Source: Candidatus Poribacteria bacterium (lineage in GTDB: Bacteria > Poribacteria > WGA-4E > PCPOR2b). Taken from it: a DNA stretch of 64,000 bases. Every line of letters starts with the position of its first letter. Position 1 is the stretch's first letter. The notes beneath the pieces were generated by a model. It did not search any database and was not told the origin of the DNA. It worked only from the letters and a program-made list of their open reading frames with translations. The DNA is taken from assembly GCA_022826645.1 (NCBI GenBank), contig JAJDUM010000117.1:1-64000 (forward strand), in the 5' to 3' direction. Positions 15,485 to 24,401 of the stretch are shown here, in pieces. Made by a program: the position numbers and the translations under genes.

Positions 15485-16873
15485 TTACTTCGGTCCAATC
15501 ATCTGGCTGGGAACGACAACCCGATCGAATTCCTCCTCGCTCAAGAGATTCAGTTCGACCACAGTCTGCCGTAGCGTCTTGCCTTCCTGATGGGCAGTTT
15601 TGGCGACCAACGCTGCATTGTCATAGCCGATGTAGGGGTTAAGCGCGGTAACAAGCATCAGTGAGTCGTTCAGATATTCTTGGATTTTCTCCCGATTTGG
15701 CTCGATACCGACAACACAGTTTTCGTTGAACGAATCACAGGCATCCGCAAGTAGGCGAATGGATTGGAGCGCGTTAAAAGCAATGACAGGCATAAACACA
15801 TTCAGCTCAAAATTGCCCGATGCACCTGCAATCGCAACCGTTGTGTCGCTGCCGATGACTTGGGCGCAAACCATCGTCATGGCTTCGCACTGCGTTGGGT
15901 TCACCTTCCCTGGCATAATCGAACTTCCTGGTTCATTCTCCGGTAACAGGAGTTCGCCAATGCCGCAGCGGGGGCCGCTGCCAAGCCAGCGCAGGTCGTT
16001 TGCGATCTTGTTCAGCGCACATGCCAGCGTTTTGATCGCACCACTCGCCTCGACGATAGCGTCCCTGGCACCGAGCGCTTCAAACTTGTTGGGCGCGGTA
16101 ACAAAGGAAAATCTGGTGCGTTTTGAGATTGCATCGGCGGCTTTTGTCGCATATTCAGGGTGGGTGTTCAACCCAGTACCGACCGCTGTTCCACCAATTG
16201 GTAGCTCATAGAGGTGTGGCAACACATGATCAATTGCTCGAAGCGAGTTATTCAACTGCGTGACATATCCAGAAAACGCCTGCCCCAACGTTAGCGGGGT
16301 GGCATCTTGGAGATGGGTGCGCCCAGTTTTGACAATATCCTTAAAGGCTTCAGCTTTGGCTGAGAGCGCCTCCCGCAGAGCAGTCACTGAAGGAATTAGA
16401 TGGTTGTGGATGCGATCGACGACAGCAACATGGATAGCGGTTGGGAAGGCATCGTTGGTAGACTGAGATTTGTTGACATGGTCGTTTGGGTGGATAGGTT
16501 CCTTGCTGCCGAGCACCCCACCAAGCATTTCGATGGCACGGTTCGATATGACTTCATTGACGTTCATATTGGTCTGGGTGCCGCTGCCGGTCTGCCAGAC
16601 AACCAGCGGAAAGTGATCGTCGAGGCTGCCATCGATGACTTCCTGTGCAGCTTCGATTATAATTTCAGCCAGACCTGTATCCAGTGTACCCAACTCTGCA
16701 TTCACTTCAGCGACAGACTGCTTAACGATCCCAAGTGCCCAGATCATCTCACGGGGAAAGCGTTCACCGCCAATCTTAAAATTCTGCAATGACCGCTGGG
16801 TTTGTGCGCCCCAATACCGATCCGTCGGGACCTCAATCTTCCCCATGCTGTCTGATTCAGTTCTTGTTTCCAT
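15485..16873 (-). CDS. fumC: Fumarate hydratase class II
   Basis: The 462-residue protein matches fumarase C in length and carries the family signature GSSIMPGKVNP, the TGRTHLQDATP substrate loop and the GSGTQTNMNVNEV segment. It hydrates fumarate to L-malate in the TCA cycle without an Fe-S cluster. It is placed directly after sdhB (19 nt), so succinate oxidation and fumarate hydration are encoded consecutively. Confidence 0.97.
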   Translation of the reverse strand: METRTESDSMGKIEVPTDRYWGAQTQRSLQNFKIGGERFPREMIWALGIVKQSVAEVNAELGTLDTGLAEIIIEAAQEVIDGSLDDHFPLVVWQTGSGTQTNMNVNEVISNRAIEMLGGVLGSKEPIHPNDHVNKSQSTNDAFPTAIHVAVVDRIHNHLIPSVTALREALSAKAEAFKDIVKTGRTHLQDATPLTLGQAFSGYVTQLNNSLRAIDHVLPHLYELPIGGTAVGTGLNTHPEYATKAADAISKRTRFSFVTAPNKFEALGARDAIVEASGAIKTLACALNKIANDLRWLGSGPRCGIGELLLPENEPGSSIMPGKVNPTQCEAMTMVCAQVIGSDTTVAIAGASGNFELNVFMPVIAFNALQSIRLLADACDSFNENCVVGIEPNREKIQEYLNDSLMLVTALNPYIGYDNAALVAKTAHQEGKTLRQTVVELNLLSEEEFDRVVVPSQMIGPK

Positions 16874-16892
16874 CTATTTCTCCACACCTACA

Positions 16893-17639
16893 TCATTGTT
16901 TCGGGCGAAAGATCCGAAATAGCTTCTTGATTGGGTCATAGAATTGGTCGACAACCCGTTCTTTGAGTGGGATGATGGCATTATCAGTAATCGTGATGTG
17001 CTCGGGACAGACTTTTGTGCAACATTTGGTAATGTTGCAATAGCCGATGCCATCCGTATTTTTTAACTCCTCCAGCCGATTTTCAGTGTCGAGGGGGTGC
17101 ATTTCCAGTGCCGCAGCGTAGACAAAAAACCGGGGTCCAATGAACTTATCGTGCAGATCATGCTCACGCAACACATGACACACATCCTGACACAGGTAAC
17201 ATTCGATACATTTGCGAAATTCTTGAACGCGATCGATGTCCTCTTGCGCCATGCGCCAAGTGCCATCTTCGGCGTCGGCTGGTCTCGGATTGAACGGTTT
17301 AATTTTTTTCTTGACCTCAAAGTTCCACGAGACATCCGTTACCAAATCCTTGATAAGTGGAAATGCGTGCATTGGCTCAACGGTGACTGGTGCGTCAAGC
17401 GGAATCTCGTTAAGCCGGGTCATACACATCAATTTGGGATTTCCGTTGACCTCCGCTGAACAGGATCCGCACTTGCCGGCTTTGCAGTTCCAGCGAACAG
17501 CGAGATCGTTAGCCTGCTCCGCCTGAATCTTATGAACTGCGTCCAGGACCACCATCCCCTCAGAAACTTCGGTGTCATAATCGACGAATTTTCCTTCGTT
17601 AGCGTCGCCTCGCCATATTCTGAAAGTTGCTGTTGCCAT
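16893..17639 (-). CDS. sdhB: Succinate dehydrogenase iron-sulfur subunit
   Basis: The 248-residue protein has the 2Fe-2S ligands CKAGKCGSC plus a fourth Cys (52, 57, 60, 72) and two further clusters from CIECYLCQDVC (143-153) and the CCTKVCPEH region. It passes electrons from FAD in SdhA to the membrane anchor. It overlaps sdhA by one base. Length and neighbours match the mycobacterial Sdh1 (Rv0247c-type) group rather than the E. coli type. Confidence 0.96.
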   Translation of the reverse strand: MATATFRIWRGDANEGKFVDYDTEVSEGMVVLDAVHKIQAEQANDLAVRWNCKAGKCGSCSAEVNGNPKLMCMTRLNEIPLDAPVTVEPMHAFPLIKDLVTDVSWNFEVKKKIKPFNPRPADAEDGTWRMAQEDIDRVQEFRKCIECYLCQDVCHVLREHDLHDKFIGPRFFVYAAALEMHPLDTENRLEELKNTDGIGYCNITKCCTKVCPEHITITDNAIIPLKERVVDQFYDPIKKLFRIFRPKQ

Positions 17640-19453
17640 TAGCCCATCTCCTCTATTACATCTTGGAGGTCTTCACGAAGTTCTGGTATCGACTCCCGGC
17701 TGACCTCCATTTCACCGTCCGCATTCTTGCGAACAACGGTGTTATACTTGCCTGCACCCGGCTCCTCTTTCTCAGGATAATCGTCGCGCGAATGGGCACC
17801 AATGCTGGCTCTTCGCTCTAACGCTGCAAGCGCAATGGCTTCGGATATTGTGAGCATGTGTTCCAAATCCAACGCTGTGTGCCATCCCGGATTATACTCA
17901 CGATTGCCGCCGACCCCTGCTTGGCCTGCGCGTTGCGCGAGCTTGTGGATTTCTTCCCCCGCATTATTTAACCCTTCGTCGCTCCGAGCGATACCGACGA
18001 GGTCTTGCATCATATCCTGCAAATCGTACTGGATTTGGAATGGATTCTCGCCATCTGGATTGTCGAACGGCTTTAACGCTTCACTTGCAACCGCCTCAAT
18101 CTCTGCTTCGTCCACTTTACCTGCACCGTTTTCTTTGGCAAACTGTGCAGCATATTCACCCGCCCGTTTACCGAAAACCAGCAGGTCGGAGAGCGAGTTA
18201 CCGCCCAAACGATTCGCACCGTGCAAGCCCGCGCCACATTCGCCACCTGCAAAAAGTCCCGGTACTGAGGTCATCTGTGAATCCGCATCGACACGAATTC
18301 CACCCATGACATAATGCGTTGTTGGTCCTACCTCCATCGGTTCTTTGGTGATGTCAATATCCGCCAACTGCATGAATTGGTGATACATGCTGGGTAACTT
18401 CCGTCTGATATGCTCTTCGGCATTGGATATTTTCTCCGAAATCCATGAAATATCGAGGAAGACACCGCCGTGGGGACTTCCACGTCCTTCTTGCACCTCG
18501 CGGACAATACAGCGAGCTACATGGTCACGGGTGAGGAGTTCTGGGGGCCTGCGAGCATCTCGATCGCCTTGTGTGTATCGCCACCCTTCTTCGGGGTCAT
18601 CGGAGGTTTGATTCTGATAGAGTTCCGGTATATGGTCAAACATAAATCGATTCCCCTCGCTATTCGTTAGAATTCCTCCCTCACCGCGGACGCCTTCTGT
18701 TACTAATATGCCTCGCACACTGGGGGGCCAGACCATGCCGGTTGGATGAAATTGCACGAACTCCATGTCAATCAGTTCCGCGCCTGCATGGTATGCGAGC
18801 GAGTGTCCATCGCCGGTGTATTCCCAGCTATTGCTCGTAATTTTAAATGCCTTGCCAACGCCGCCGGTGGCTAACACAACCGCTTTGGCGGAGAAGATCT
18901 TGAACCGTCCTTTTTCGCGCTCGTAACCGAATGCCCCAACAACGCGACCATCGTCTTTCAGCAGAGATATGACTGTGCACTCCATATGCACATCAACGCC
19001 TTGATGGATACCGTGGTCTTGCAGAACACGAATCATTTCCAAGCCAGTACGGTCACCGACGTGGGCAAGTCGAGGATATTGATGACCGCCGAAATTGCGC
19101 TGTAAAATGCGTCCGTCTTGTGTTCGATCAAACAGTGCACCCCATGCTTCCAGCTCACGAACCCGGTCCGGTGCTTCTTTAGCGTGGAGTTCTGCCATGC
19201 GCCAGTTGTTAAGATACTGACCGCCCCGCATAGTGTCGGCAAAGTGGACTTTCCATCCATCCCTCTCGTCCACATTTGCAAGGGCAGCGGCAACCCCGCC
19301 TTCAGCCATAACGGTATGTGCTTTGCCAAGCAGCGATTTACAGACCAGACCTACAGACACCCCGGCAGCGGAGGCTTCGATAGCGGCTCTCAGACCTGCA
19401 CCACCTGCACCGATGACTAACACATCATATTCATGCGTTTCGTATTGTACCAC
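17639..19453 (-). CDS. sdhA: Succinate dehydrogenase flavoprotein subunit
   Basis: From the GTG at 19453 (604 residues) the chain begins YDVLVIGAGGAGLRAA, the FAD-binding Rossmann loop. It also contains HTVMAEGG, the FAD-attachment-type motif, and the substrate segment QFHPTGMVW. The GTG start is preferred because GGAGG lies 8 nt before it and the stop of the upstream anchor gene overlaps it as TAGTG. A longer frame to 19540 lies inside the anchor gene. It oxidises succinate to fumarate. Confidence 0.96.
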   Translation of the reverse strand: MVQYETHEYDVLVIGAGGAGLRAAIEASAAGVSVGLVCKSLLGKAHTVMAEGGVAAALANVDERDGWKVHFADTMRGGQYLNNWRMAELHAKEAPDRVRELEAWGALFDRTQDGRILQRNFGGHQYPRLAHVGDRTGLEMIRVLQDHGIHQGVDVHMECTVISLLKDDGRVVGAFGYEREKGRFKIFSAKAVVLATGGVGKAFKITSNSWEYTGDGHSLAYHAGAELIDMEFVQFHPTGMVWPPSVRGILVTEGVRGEGGILTNSEGNRFMFDHIPELYQNQTSDDPEEGWRYTQGDRDARRPPELLTRDHVARCIVREVQEGRGSPHGGVFLDISWISEKISNAEEHIRRKLPSMYHQFMQLADIDITKEPMEVGPTTHYVMGGIRVDADSQMTSVPGLFAGGECGAGLHGANRLGGNSLSDLLVFGKRAGEYAAQFAKENGAGKVDEAEIEAVASEALKPFDNPDGENPFQIQYDLQDMMQDLVGIARSDEGLNNAGEEIHKLAQRAGQAGVGGNREYNPGWHTALDLEHMLTISEAIALAALERRASIGAHSRDDYPEKEEPGAGKYNTVVRKNADGEMEVSRESIPELREDLQDVIEEMG

Positions 19454-20259
19454 TACAAAATCCTCCAGTCCGACAAAACTCCCATCGAACACAACCGCAC
19501 ATAAACGTCCGAAAGTCCAACCCAGCAGAGGCTCATCCACGCCCAGAGCATGTGTCGACGATTCAAACAGCTGACGCAGTTGTACGCGGTTCTACGAATG
19601 GGGGCTCCTGAAAGTCTATCGCGGATGCCCCCAACAAGATGGCGTAGCGAATGGCAACCGAGTGTATAGCCACCGAGCAAGATAGCGTTGCCCGTTAAGA
19701 TTAGTGTGCCGATGCCGATACCGAACGATTTTCCACCGTTCCCGTTGTCAAACCACATTGCTTTCCAAGCATCGTAGGCAAGAATCACTACGAAAATAAG
19801 TGCAAGATACAGAAAGTATCGATGTACATTTTGAATAATCAGCGGAAATGAGCCTTCGCCCCGGTATCCCTTACGAGGTTCGCTGACAGTACATGAAGGT
19901 GGATCCGCCCAAAAGGCTTTGTAATAAGCACCGCGATAATAGTAACAGGTGATACGAAAACCGAGTGGCGCCCAAAGAATAAGGAGGCTCGGTGGAACCC
20001 AGAGTGGCAACCAGTCGGGTCTCCCTGCCAACCAACTATGTCCCGAACTATGTCCTGCCGTATCAAAGAGCAGCGGAGCATAGAAGGGAGACAGATATGG
20101 TCCGGAGTGATAGTGATCTCCTTGAAAGACCGCCCATGTCGCATAGAGACCAAAGACAGACAATCCCAGAAAAACCGCCAAGGGCTGGAGCCACCAAGCG
20201 TCATGGCGTCTGGTTTGACCGAATCGACGGTCGGTTAAGGTTAATTCTGGATGATTCAT
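19453..20259 (-). CDS. Succinate dehydrogenase membrane anchor, large single-subunit type
   Basis: The 268-residue protein has about five hydrophobic helices and several His residues within or near them (for example QNVHRYFLYLAL and GCHSLRHLVGG) that could bind haem b. One large anchor replaces the usual SdhC plus SdhD pair, as in the mycobacterial Sdh1 (Rv0249c-like) type. It is translationally coupled to sdhA (TAGTG). Sequence similarity to known anchors is inferred from layout rather than from a strong motif. Confidence 0.82.
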   Translation of the reverse strand: MNHPELTLTDRRFGQTRRHDAWWLQPLAVFLGLSVFGLYATWAVFQGDHYHSGPYLSPFYAPLLFDTAGHSSGHSWLAGRPDWLPLWVPPSLLILWAPLGFRITCYYYRGAYYKAFWADPPSCTVSEPRKGYRGEGSFPLIIQNVHRYFLYLALIFVVILAYDAWKAMWFDNGNGGKSFGIGIGTLILTGNAILLGGYTLGCHSLRHLVGGIRDRLSGAPIRRTAYNCVSCLNRRHMLWAWMSLCWVGLSDVYVRLCSMGVLSDWRIL

Positions 20260-20270
20260 AAACAGACTCC

Positions 20271-20936
20271 TTACTGTTCAAGCAACGTTCTTATATCCTT
20301 ACGCAATCGCTGCAGCGAGCCCTCACTTCGGCTCTCATAGTAACCTCGCACCTGCTGGTCCCGATCCACAAGCACAAATCGTGTGCTATGAAGAATCTCA
20401 CTCCCACGATGACCGGCCGCCAAGTTAAACCCATCTTGAGCCAGTTGGTAGATAGCGTCTCTCTGTCCTGTTAGGAAAGACCAACGATCGCCATCCGCGC
20501 CATAATGATCTGCATAACGAAGAAGGGCTTCAGGAGTATCCCGTTCCGGATCTACAGAAAAGGAAACGAAATGGACATCCTCCGCAGCGAATTCGTTTTG
20601 GAGGTTCGCCATTTGGATAGTCATTGGCGGACAAATTGTCGCACAAGTGGTAAAGATGAAATCCGCGACCCAAATTTTGTCGTGGAGATCGGACAGCGCA
20701 AAGGGTAAACCACTCTGATCGGTCAAGGAAAAGTCCGGTAGTTGTTGTTGAGCCGCGAGTTCCGACAACGAACGTGTCGACTCCAAGGTTGCGCCGGACT
20801 TTTGATGAACGAATGACCAGAGATTAGCACCCAAGATACCAACAATCACAAGGGCTAACACGCCCCAGAGAAGTCCACGGAGTACCCGGTGGGTGGACGT
20901 AGCAGCCTGTTCTGGAGATTTAACTTTGGTTTCCAT
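20271..20936 (-). CDS. SCO1/SenC-family copper chaperone
   Basis: From the ATG at 20936 (221 residues) there is one N-terminal membrane anchor (about 20-40). A thioredoxin-like domain follows with the copper-binding pair in FTTCATICPP (C98, C102) and a conserved His in ILHSTRFVLVD. SCO proteins deliver copper to the CuA site of oxidase subunit II on the outer face of the membrane. The position just after oxidase subunits III and IV supports this. A longer frame to 20990 lacks a better ribosome site. Confidence 0.94.
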   Translation of the reverse strand: METKVKSPEQAATSTHRVLRGLLWGVLALVIVGILGANLWSFVHQKSGATLESTRSLSELAAQQQLPDFSLTDQSGLPFALSDLHDKIWVADFIFTTCATICPPMTIQMANLQNEFAAEDVHFVSFSVDPERDTPEALLRYADHYGADGDRWSFLTGQRDAIYQLAQDGFNLAAGHRGSEILHSTRFVLVDRDQQVRGYYESRSEGSLQRLRKDIRTLLEQ

Positions 20937-21004
20937 AGATATAAAGCGTAAAACCCAGGACGCGGAGCAAACAATTTCTTCACGTTTCACGCATCACGTT
21001 TTAC

Positions 21005-21334
21005 TTAGTGAGATGTATCAACAACCTGAGATTCCGCTTTAGCTCCTTCATGGCGAGCCCCAGCCATTAGATCCGGAAGCAGCATAAACACGAGAAAAAC
21101 ACAGATAATAAACGGCGTCAGCGCAATCATCATCAAGGTCTTCTGCTCAAATTTTAGGTGCATGAAATAGAGCGCGACATAAAGTGCCTTAGAACATGCC
21201 ATGCCGATCAGCAAGAGTGCGATCACAATCTTGGGAAAAGGCATGTAAACTACGGCAACTTCGGCGATGGTGAGTATGATGAGAATCACAAATATTCTCA
21301 TATATTTCGGATGTTCTTTATGAGCGTGTTCCAT
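21005..21334 (-). CDS. Cytochrome c oxidase subunit IV (COX4_pro/CyoD-like)
   Basis: This 109-residue protein begins with a histidine-bearing hydrophilic end (MEHAHKEHPKYMRIF) followed by three transmembrane helices, the pattern of prokaryotic subunit IV. The segment KALYVALYFMHLKFE is typical of the family. It lies 20 nt after coxC and would help assemble the haem-copper oxidase. Confidence 0.92.
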   Translation of the reverse strand: MEHAHKEHPKYMRIFVILIILTIAEVAVVYMPFPKIVIALLLIGMACSKALYVALYFMHLKFEQKTLMMIALTPFIICVFLVFMLLPDLMAGARHEGAKAESQVVDTSH

Positions 21335-21354
21335 CTTGATTCTCCATGTGGTGA

Positions 21355-21981
21355 TTACAGTAGATAGACAAAGGTAAAAACCATGATCCAGACAAGGTCA
21401 ACAAAGTGCCAATATAGCCCCAAGATCTCGACCTTGTGATTATTCTCTGCTGTGTATGTTCCCCGCAGCCCCTGAATCAGGATAACAATGAGGTAAATGA
21501 CACCACCGGTGACATGTGCACCGTGGAAACCTGTAATTGTGTAGAAGGTAGGACCAAATAGTGTGGAACCTGACATCCCGTGGGGAAGCGTGGTGAAGGT
21601 TAGACCGTGCGTAATCAGGTGAGTCCACTCATACGCTTGCAGCCCCAAGAAGATTAGACCGCCCAGAATAGTCAAACCGAGGAAAGTACACATCCTCGAT
21701 TGGTTGCCGTTCTGGATGGCTTCGAGGGCTTTGACCATCGTAACACTACTACAAATCAGCAAAAAGGTCATAGCCGCAGTGAGGTTAATTCCGAGTACTT
21801 CGGATGGGGGTGCCCATTCCGCTGCGCCAGCGCGTATAGCACCGTAAGCAGCGAGCAGTGCACCAAAGGACATCGCGTCGCTAATAAGAAAGAGCCACAT
21901 CCCCAACTTGCCCAGACTATCGGGGGTGAGGGACGGTTCGTAAACATCGGCAGAATGATCGAGTGTCGTGGTTTGTTCCAA
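21355..21981 (-). CDS. ctaE: Cytochrome c oxidase subunit III (copy 1)
   Basis: This 208-residue protein has five hydrophobic helices and family motifs GMWLFLISDAMSFGALLAAY, TITGFHGAHVTGGV and LYWHFVDLVWI. This is the shorter bacterial form lacking the first two helices. It belongs to the oxidase complex in the inner membrane. A second, divergent subunit III is encoded at 25279-25884, so the two may serve different oxidase forms or one may be redundant. Confidence 0.95.
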   Translation of the reverse strand: MEQTTTLDHSADVYEPSLTPDSLGKLGMWLFLISDAMSFGALLAAYGAIRAGAAEWAPPSEVLGINLTAAMTFLLICSSVTMVKALEAIQNGNQSRMCTFLGLTILGGLIFLGLQAYEWTHLITHGLTFTTLPHGMSGSTLFGPTFYTITGFHGAHVTGGVIYLIVILIQGLRGTYTAENNHKVEILGLYWHFVDLVWIMVFTFVYLL

Positions 21982-21984
21982 TTT

Positions 21985-22239
21985 TCACACTCCTTTCACA
22001 TTTGAAGGTGGTTTACGATTATCGGTCCGATGTGTGCGGTAGTATACGAGAAACACACCACCACCAATTAGACCGGAAACAATATAGGGCATCGCCATAA
22101 GGAATAAAATGCTCCATTTGAAGCCCTGAACAATTGGGTCATCTATCGTTTTACACGAGGGACAGGCTTCCACAACTGCTGGTGCCAGCAGTGCAAGGAC
22201 CAGAATCCCTACTATGAATGAAAAATATCGACAAATCAT
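21985..22239 (-). CDS. Small secreted/membrane protein with a CPSC motif
   Basis: This 84-residue protein has a signal peptide (about 1-25, cleaved near VVEA), then CPSCK, one transmembrane helix and a basic tail. It ends 3 nt before ctaE, so it is co-transcribed with the oxidase. The exported CxxC could bind copper or haem-assembly thiols, but this is inference. No family is recognised. Confidence 0.7.
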   Translation of the reverse strand: MICRYFSFIVGILVLALLAPAVVEACPSCKTIDDPIVQGFKWSILFLMAMPYIVSGLIGGGVFLVYYRTHRTDNRKPPSNVKGV

Positions 22240-22559
22240 AAGAAAATCTCCTTACTCACGAAATGAAGATAATAATTTGTGTGAATTCGCAATTTATGAT
22301 TTTTTTTGGGTTTTCCGTGAAGATAATGCTTAAAGTTGACAGAAGCATCATCGGGCACTTTCTCCCACGTTGTCAAGGGAATTTACTCTCCAATTTCAGC
22401 AACAACTTTCCAAATCGGTTTTTGTGGCTGACATTGCATGACAGCTTCTTCATTTATCGGGTCAAGATTTTTTTATGGTGAATCCTATAATTACTTATAC
22501 ACCTTCAATACACAGCCAACCCCTAAATCCCCCTTATCAGGGGGACTTTTGAGACTTCA
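22240..22559. other. Intergenic stretch with one repeat-like hairpin
   Basis: This 320-nt region between the SUMF1-like gene and the small CPSC gene is AT-rich on the side of the CPSC gene. It holds no coding frame that looks real. At 22528-22545 TCCCCC-TTATCA-GGGGGA forms a hairpin that probably ends the upstream SUMF1-like transcript. The surrounding text (CCCTAAATCCCCCTTATCAG) is a motif type dispersed in many bacterial genomes. Confidence 0.6.
22528..22545. terminator. Hairpin downstream of the first SUMF1-like gene
   Basis: A six-base-pair GC stem with a 6-nt loop lies 15 nt past the stop codon of the minus-strand gene. There is no strong U run, so termination is only likely. Confidence 0.45.
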
Positions 22560-23411
22560 CTAAGAGGAGTCACTAACCGACTTGGCACAACGGAAACCGT
22601 AATTAAAAATATTACCCCTCGGCTTCGGGTTTCTACCCTTTCGAGTTACACACGCCAGCCATTTTGCCACGTCGAACCAACCCGCGCCACGCACGACACG
22701 CCGACCATGAAATCCTGAATCGGGACCTTTCGGGTTCCGTTGTGGGGAGTTTTGATAGTAATCAGGACGATACCAATCATAACACCATTCCTCAACATTT
22801 CCCGCCATGTCGTGAAGACCATAGCCGTTGGGCGGATAACTTCCTACAGGCGTTGGGTGTCCAACATACCTATCAAAGTTGGCCATCGTTTCGTCAGGCG
22901 GTTCATCTCCCCATGGATATTTCTTCCCTTTCAACCCGCCCCGCGCGGCTTTCTCCCACTCCGCTTCAGTTGGAAGCCGTTTTCCCGCCCACTGGCAATA
23001 GTCCATCGCTGTCTGCCACGCCAAACCCATCACCGGGTGATTGGGTTGACCATATCCGGGTAAACCGTCACTCCAATGCCCCATGGGACTACGCCCGGTT
23101 AGTTTGCAAAATTTTTGGTACTGTGCATTCGTCACCGTATAGATATCCATGTAAAACGCATCGAGATAGACGGTGTGAACCGGTTTTTCGTCATCTTTAC
23201 CTTCGGCACTTCCCATTTGAAACTCACCGGCAGGGATTAGTACCATCGGGGTGCCATCTTTACCAATGATACGTTTGGCAATCTTTTCCTTCGGTGATTC
23301 ACCCGGTGGTGCTGACGTTCCATCAGAACCGAGCACATTCACTTGAAACATTGAAAGAGACAAAAATAACGATACGGATAAAAAAATAGTTAAGATCGTT
23401 TTGCACTTCAT
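22560..23411 (-). CDS. Secreted SUMF1/FGE-sulfatase-domain protein, copy A
   Basis: The 283-residue protein has a signal peptide (about 1-28) and then a formylglycine-generating-enzyme-like fold: MVLIPAGEFQMGS, RLPTEAEWEKAARGG, GYGLHDMAGNVEEW and RVVRGAGW. The paired active-site cysteines of true FGE are not evident in the WLACVTRKGRN region, so it is more likely a structural or binding member. It is about 80% alike to copy B (24402-25262), with long identical DNA stretches (22704-22780 against 24547-24623), pointing to recent duplication or gene conversion. Confidence 0.93.
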   Translation of the reverse strand: MKCKTILTIFLSVSLFLSLSMFQVNVLGSDGTSAPPGESPKEKIAKRIIGKDGTPMVLIPAGEFQMGSAEGKDDEKPVHTVYLDAFYMDIYTVTNAQYQKFCKLTGRSPMGHWSDGLPGYGQPNHPVMGLAWQTAMDYCQWAGKRLPTEAEWEKAARGGLKGKKYPWGDEPPDETMANFDRYVGHPTPVGSYPPNGYGLHDMAGNVEEWCYDWYRPDYYQNSPQRNPKGPDSGFHGRRVVRGAGWFDVAKWLACVTRKGRNPKPRGNIFNYGFRCAKSVSDSS

Positions 23412-23439
23412 AGTGAATACCCCCCATTCAAACTATGGT

Positions 23440-23600
23440 GGATTCCAAAAATAAATAGACACTTTCGCCACCCGGTAGGTGCGGGTGCCTAATCGCACCG
23501 AATAGGCGTAGTTGGAAACAGTGCCTACCAAACGGGACAACAGTAGTTTCGTTTTTCGCCCCCCGGTTTGGCGTGTCTCATTAATTCTAAGATCCACTAT
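23440..23600. repeat. Inverted-repeat intergenic element
   Basis: The text CCCGGTAGGTGCGGG...GTGCCTACCAAACGGG (23471-23535) contains imperfect inverted halves, and an inner GGTGCCTAATCGCACC stem is visible. This looks like a miniature dispersed repeat inserted between the SUMF1 copy A gene and the unknown gene next to it. Only one copy is seen in the window. Confidence 0.5.
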
Positions 23601-23621
23601 AAGTAGACAAGCACTGGTAAT

Positions 23622-24335
23622 TTAATAATTCGCCGAACTCCACAATTTTACCTTATTGGCGTTTGACGAATGCCTAAAATTAGGATCATTGCCACTTTCT
23701 GGTGAAAAATCATTTCCGGGTATAGTCCTGACATTTCCCGTTGATGTCTCCCGGTATTCGGCTGGTCCAAATTCAAAGGGGTTGCCGCTAGTCCCCGGCA
23801 GTTCAATACTGGGGGGAGAGGGCGTACCCCAAAAAGCTTCAATCTGCTCACGAATCCAATAAATCTTGGTATTGTCGGTCCAGTCAAAACCGGGTGCACC
23901 AGAGCCGATCCAATCAACACTATGCGGATCCCACGTTAATGTTTCGACGTTATTACCAAAATGAAAGTCAACGCTTTGTCCCTTTGGAACCATCTTCAAA
24001 ACCGTGTTGTCAGTGACAGTATGATTATAGTCCCGAAGTAGACTCCCTTCTCGAAGTCCAACGCTGTAACCGAGCTCAGCGAAAGCTTTACCATTGCTAT
24101 CCACCCCAATCTGATACCAAACTGTCCTAGTATTTGCGTCCCTGCTAAGAGCACTGACACCGAGCAGCCCTGCCGCTTTGCCTGCTTCAGCACCCCCGGG
24201 AACTGCACCCCAGGTGCCCTGTCCTATTGTGGTTTGGACATAATCTATCTCTTTTTTGTCTCCGACACTCGGAGCTCCCACTGTCTTACGTAATGTCCCA
24301 AGCTTGTTGCCTCCAGCCATTGCATTCACCTCCAT
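23622..24335 (-). CDS. Unknown protein between two SUMF1-like paralogues
   Basis: The 237-residue protein has no signal peptide, membrane helix or recognised motif. It is rich in Gly, Ser, Asn and aromatic residues, and its C-terminal third is Pro/Ser/Asn-rich and probably disordered (GNDFSPESGNDPNF). A start at MAGGNKL (24320) is also possible. It may be a recent insertion: the flanking SUMF1 genes are near copies, and the cluster is otherwise oxidase genes. I do not recognise a family. Confidence 0.65.
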   Translation of the reverse strand: MEVNAMAGGNKLGTLRKTVGAPSVGDKKEIDYVQTTIGQGTWGAVPGGAEAGKAAGLLGVSALSRDANTRTVWYQIGVDSNGKAFAELGYSVGLREGSLLRDYNHTVTDNTVLKMVPKGQSVDFHFGNNVETLTWDPHSVDWIGSGAPGFDWTDNTKIYWIREQIEAFWGTPSPPSIELPGTSGNPFEFGPAEYRETSTGNVRTIPGNDFSPESGNDPNFRHSSNANKVKLWSSANY

Positions 24336-24401
24336 ACTAAAATAAATTGTTACTGTAAATAGGAATCGTAATCGAAACGATTAGGGAGTTAAGCACCGAA
24401 C

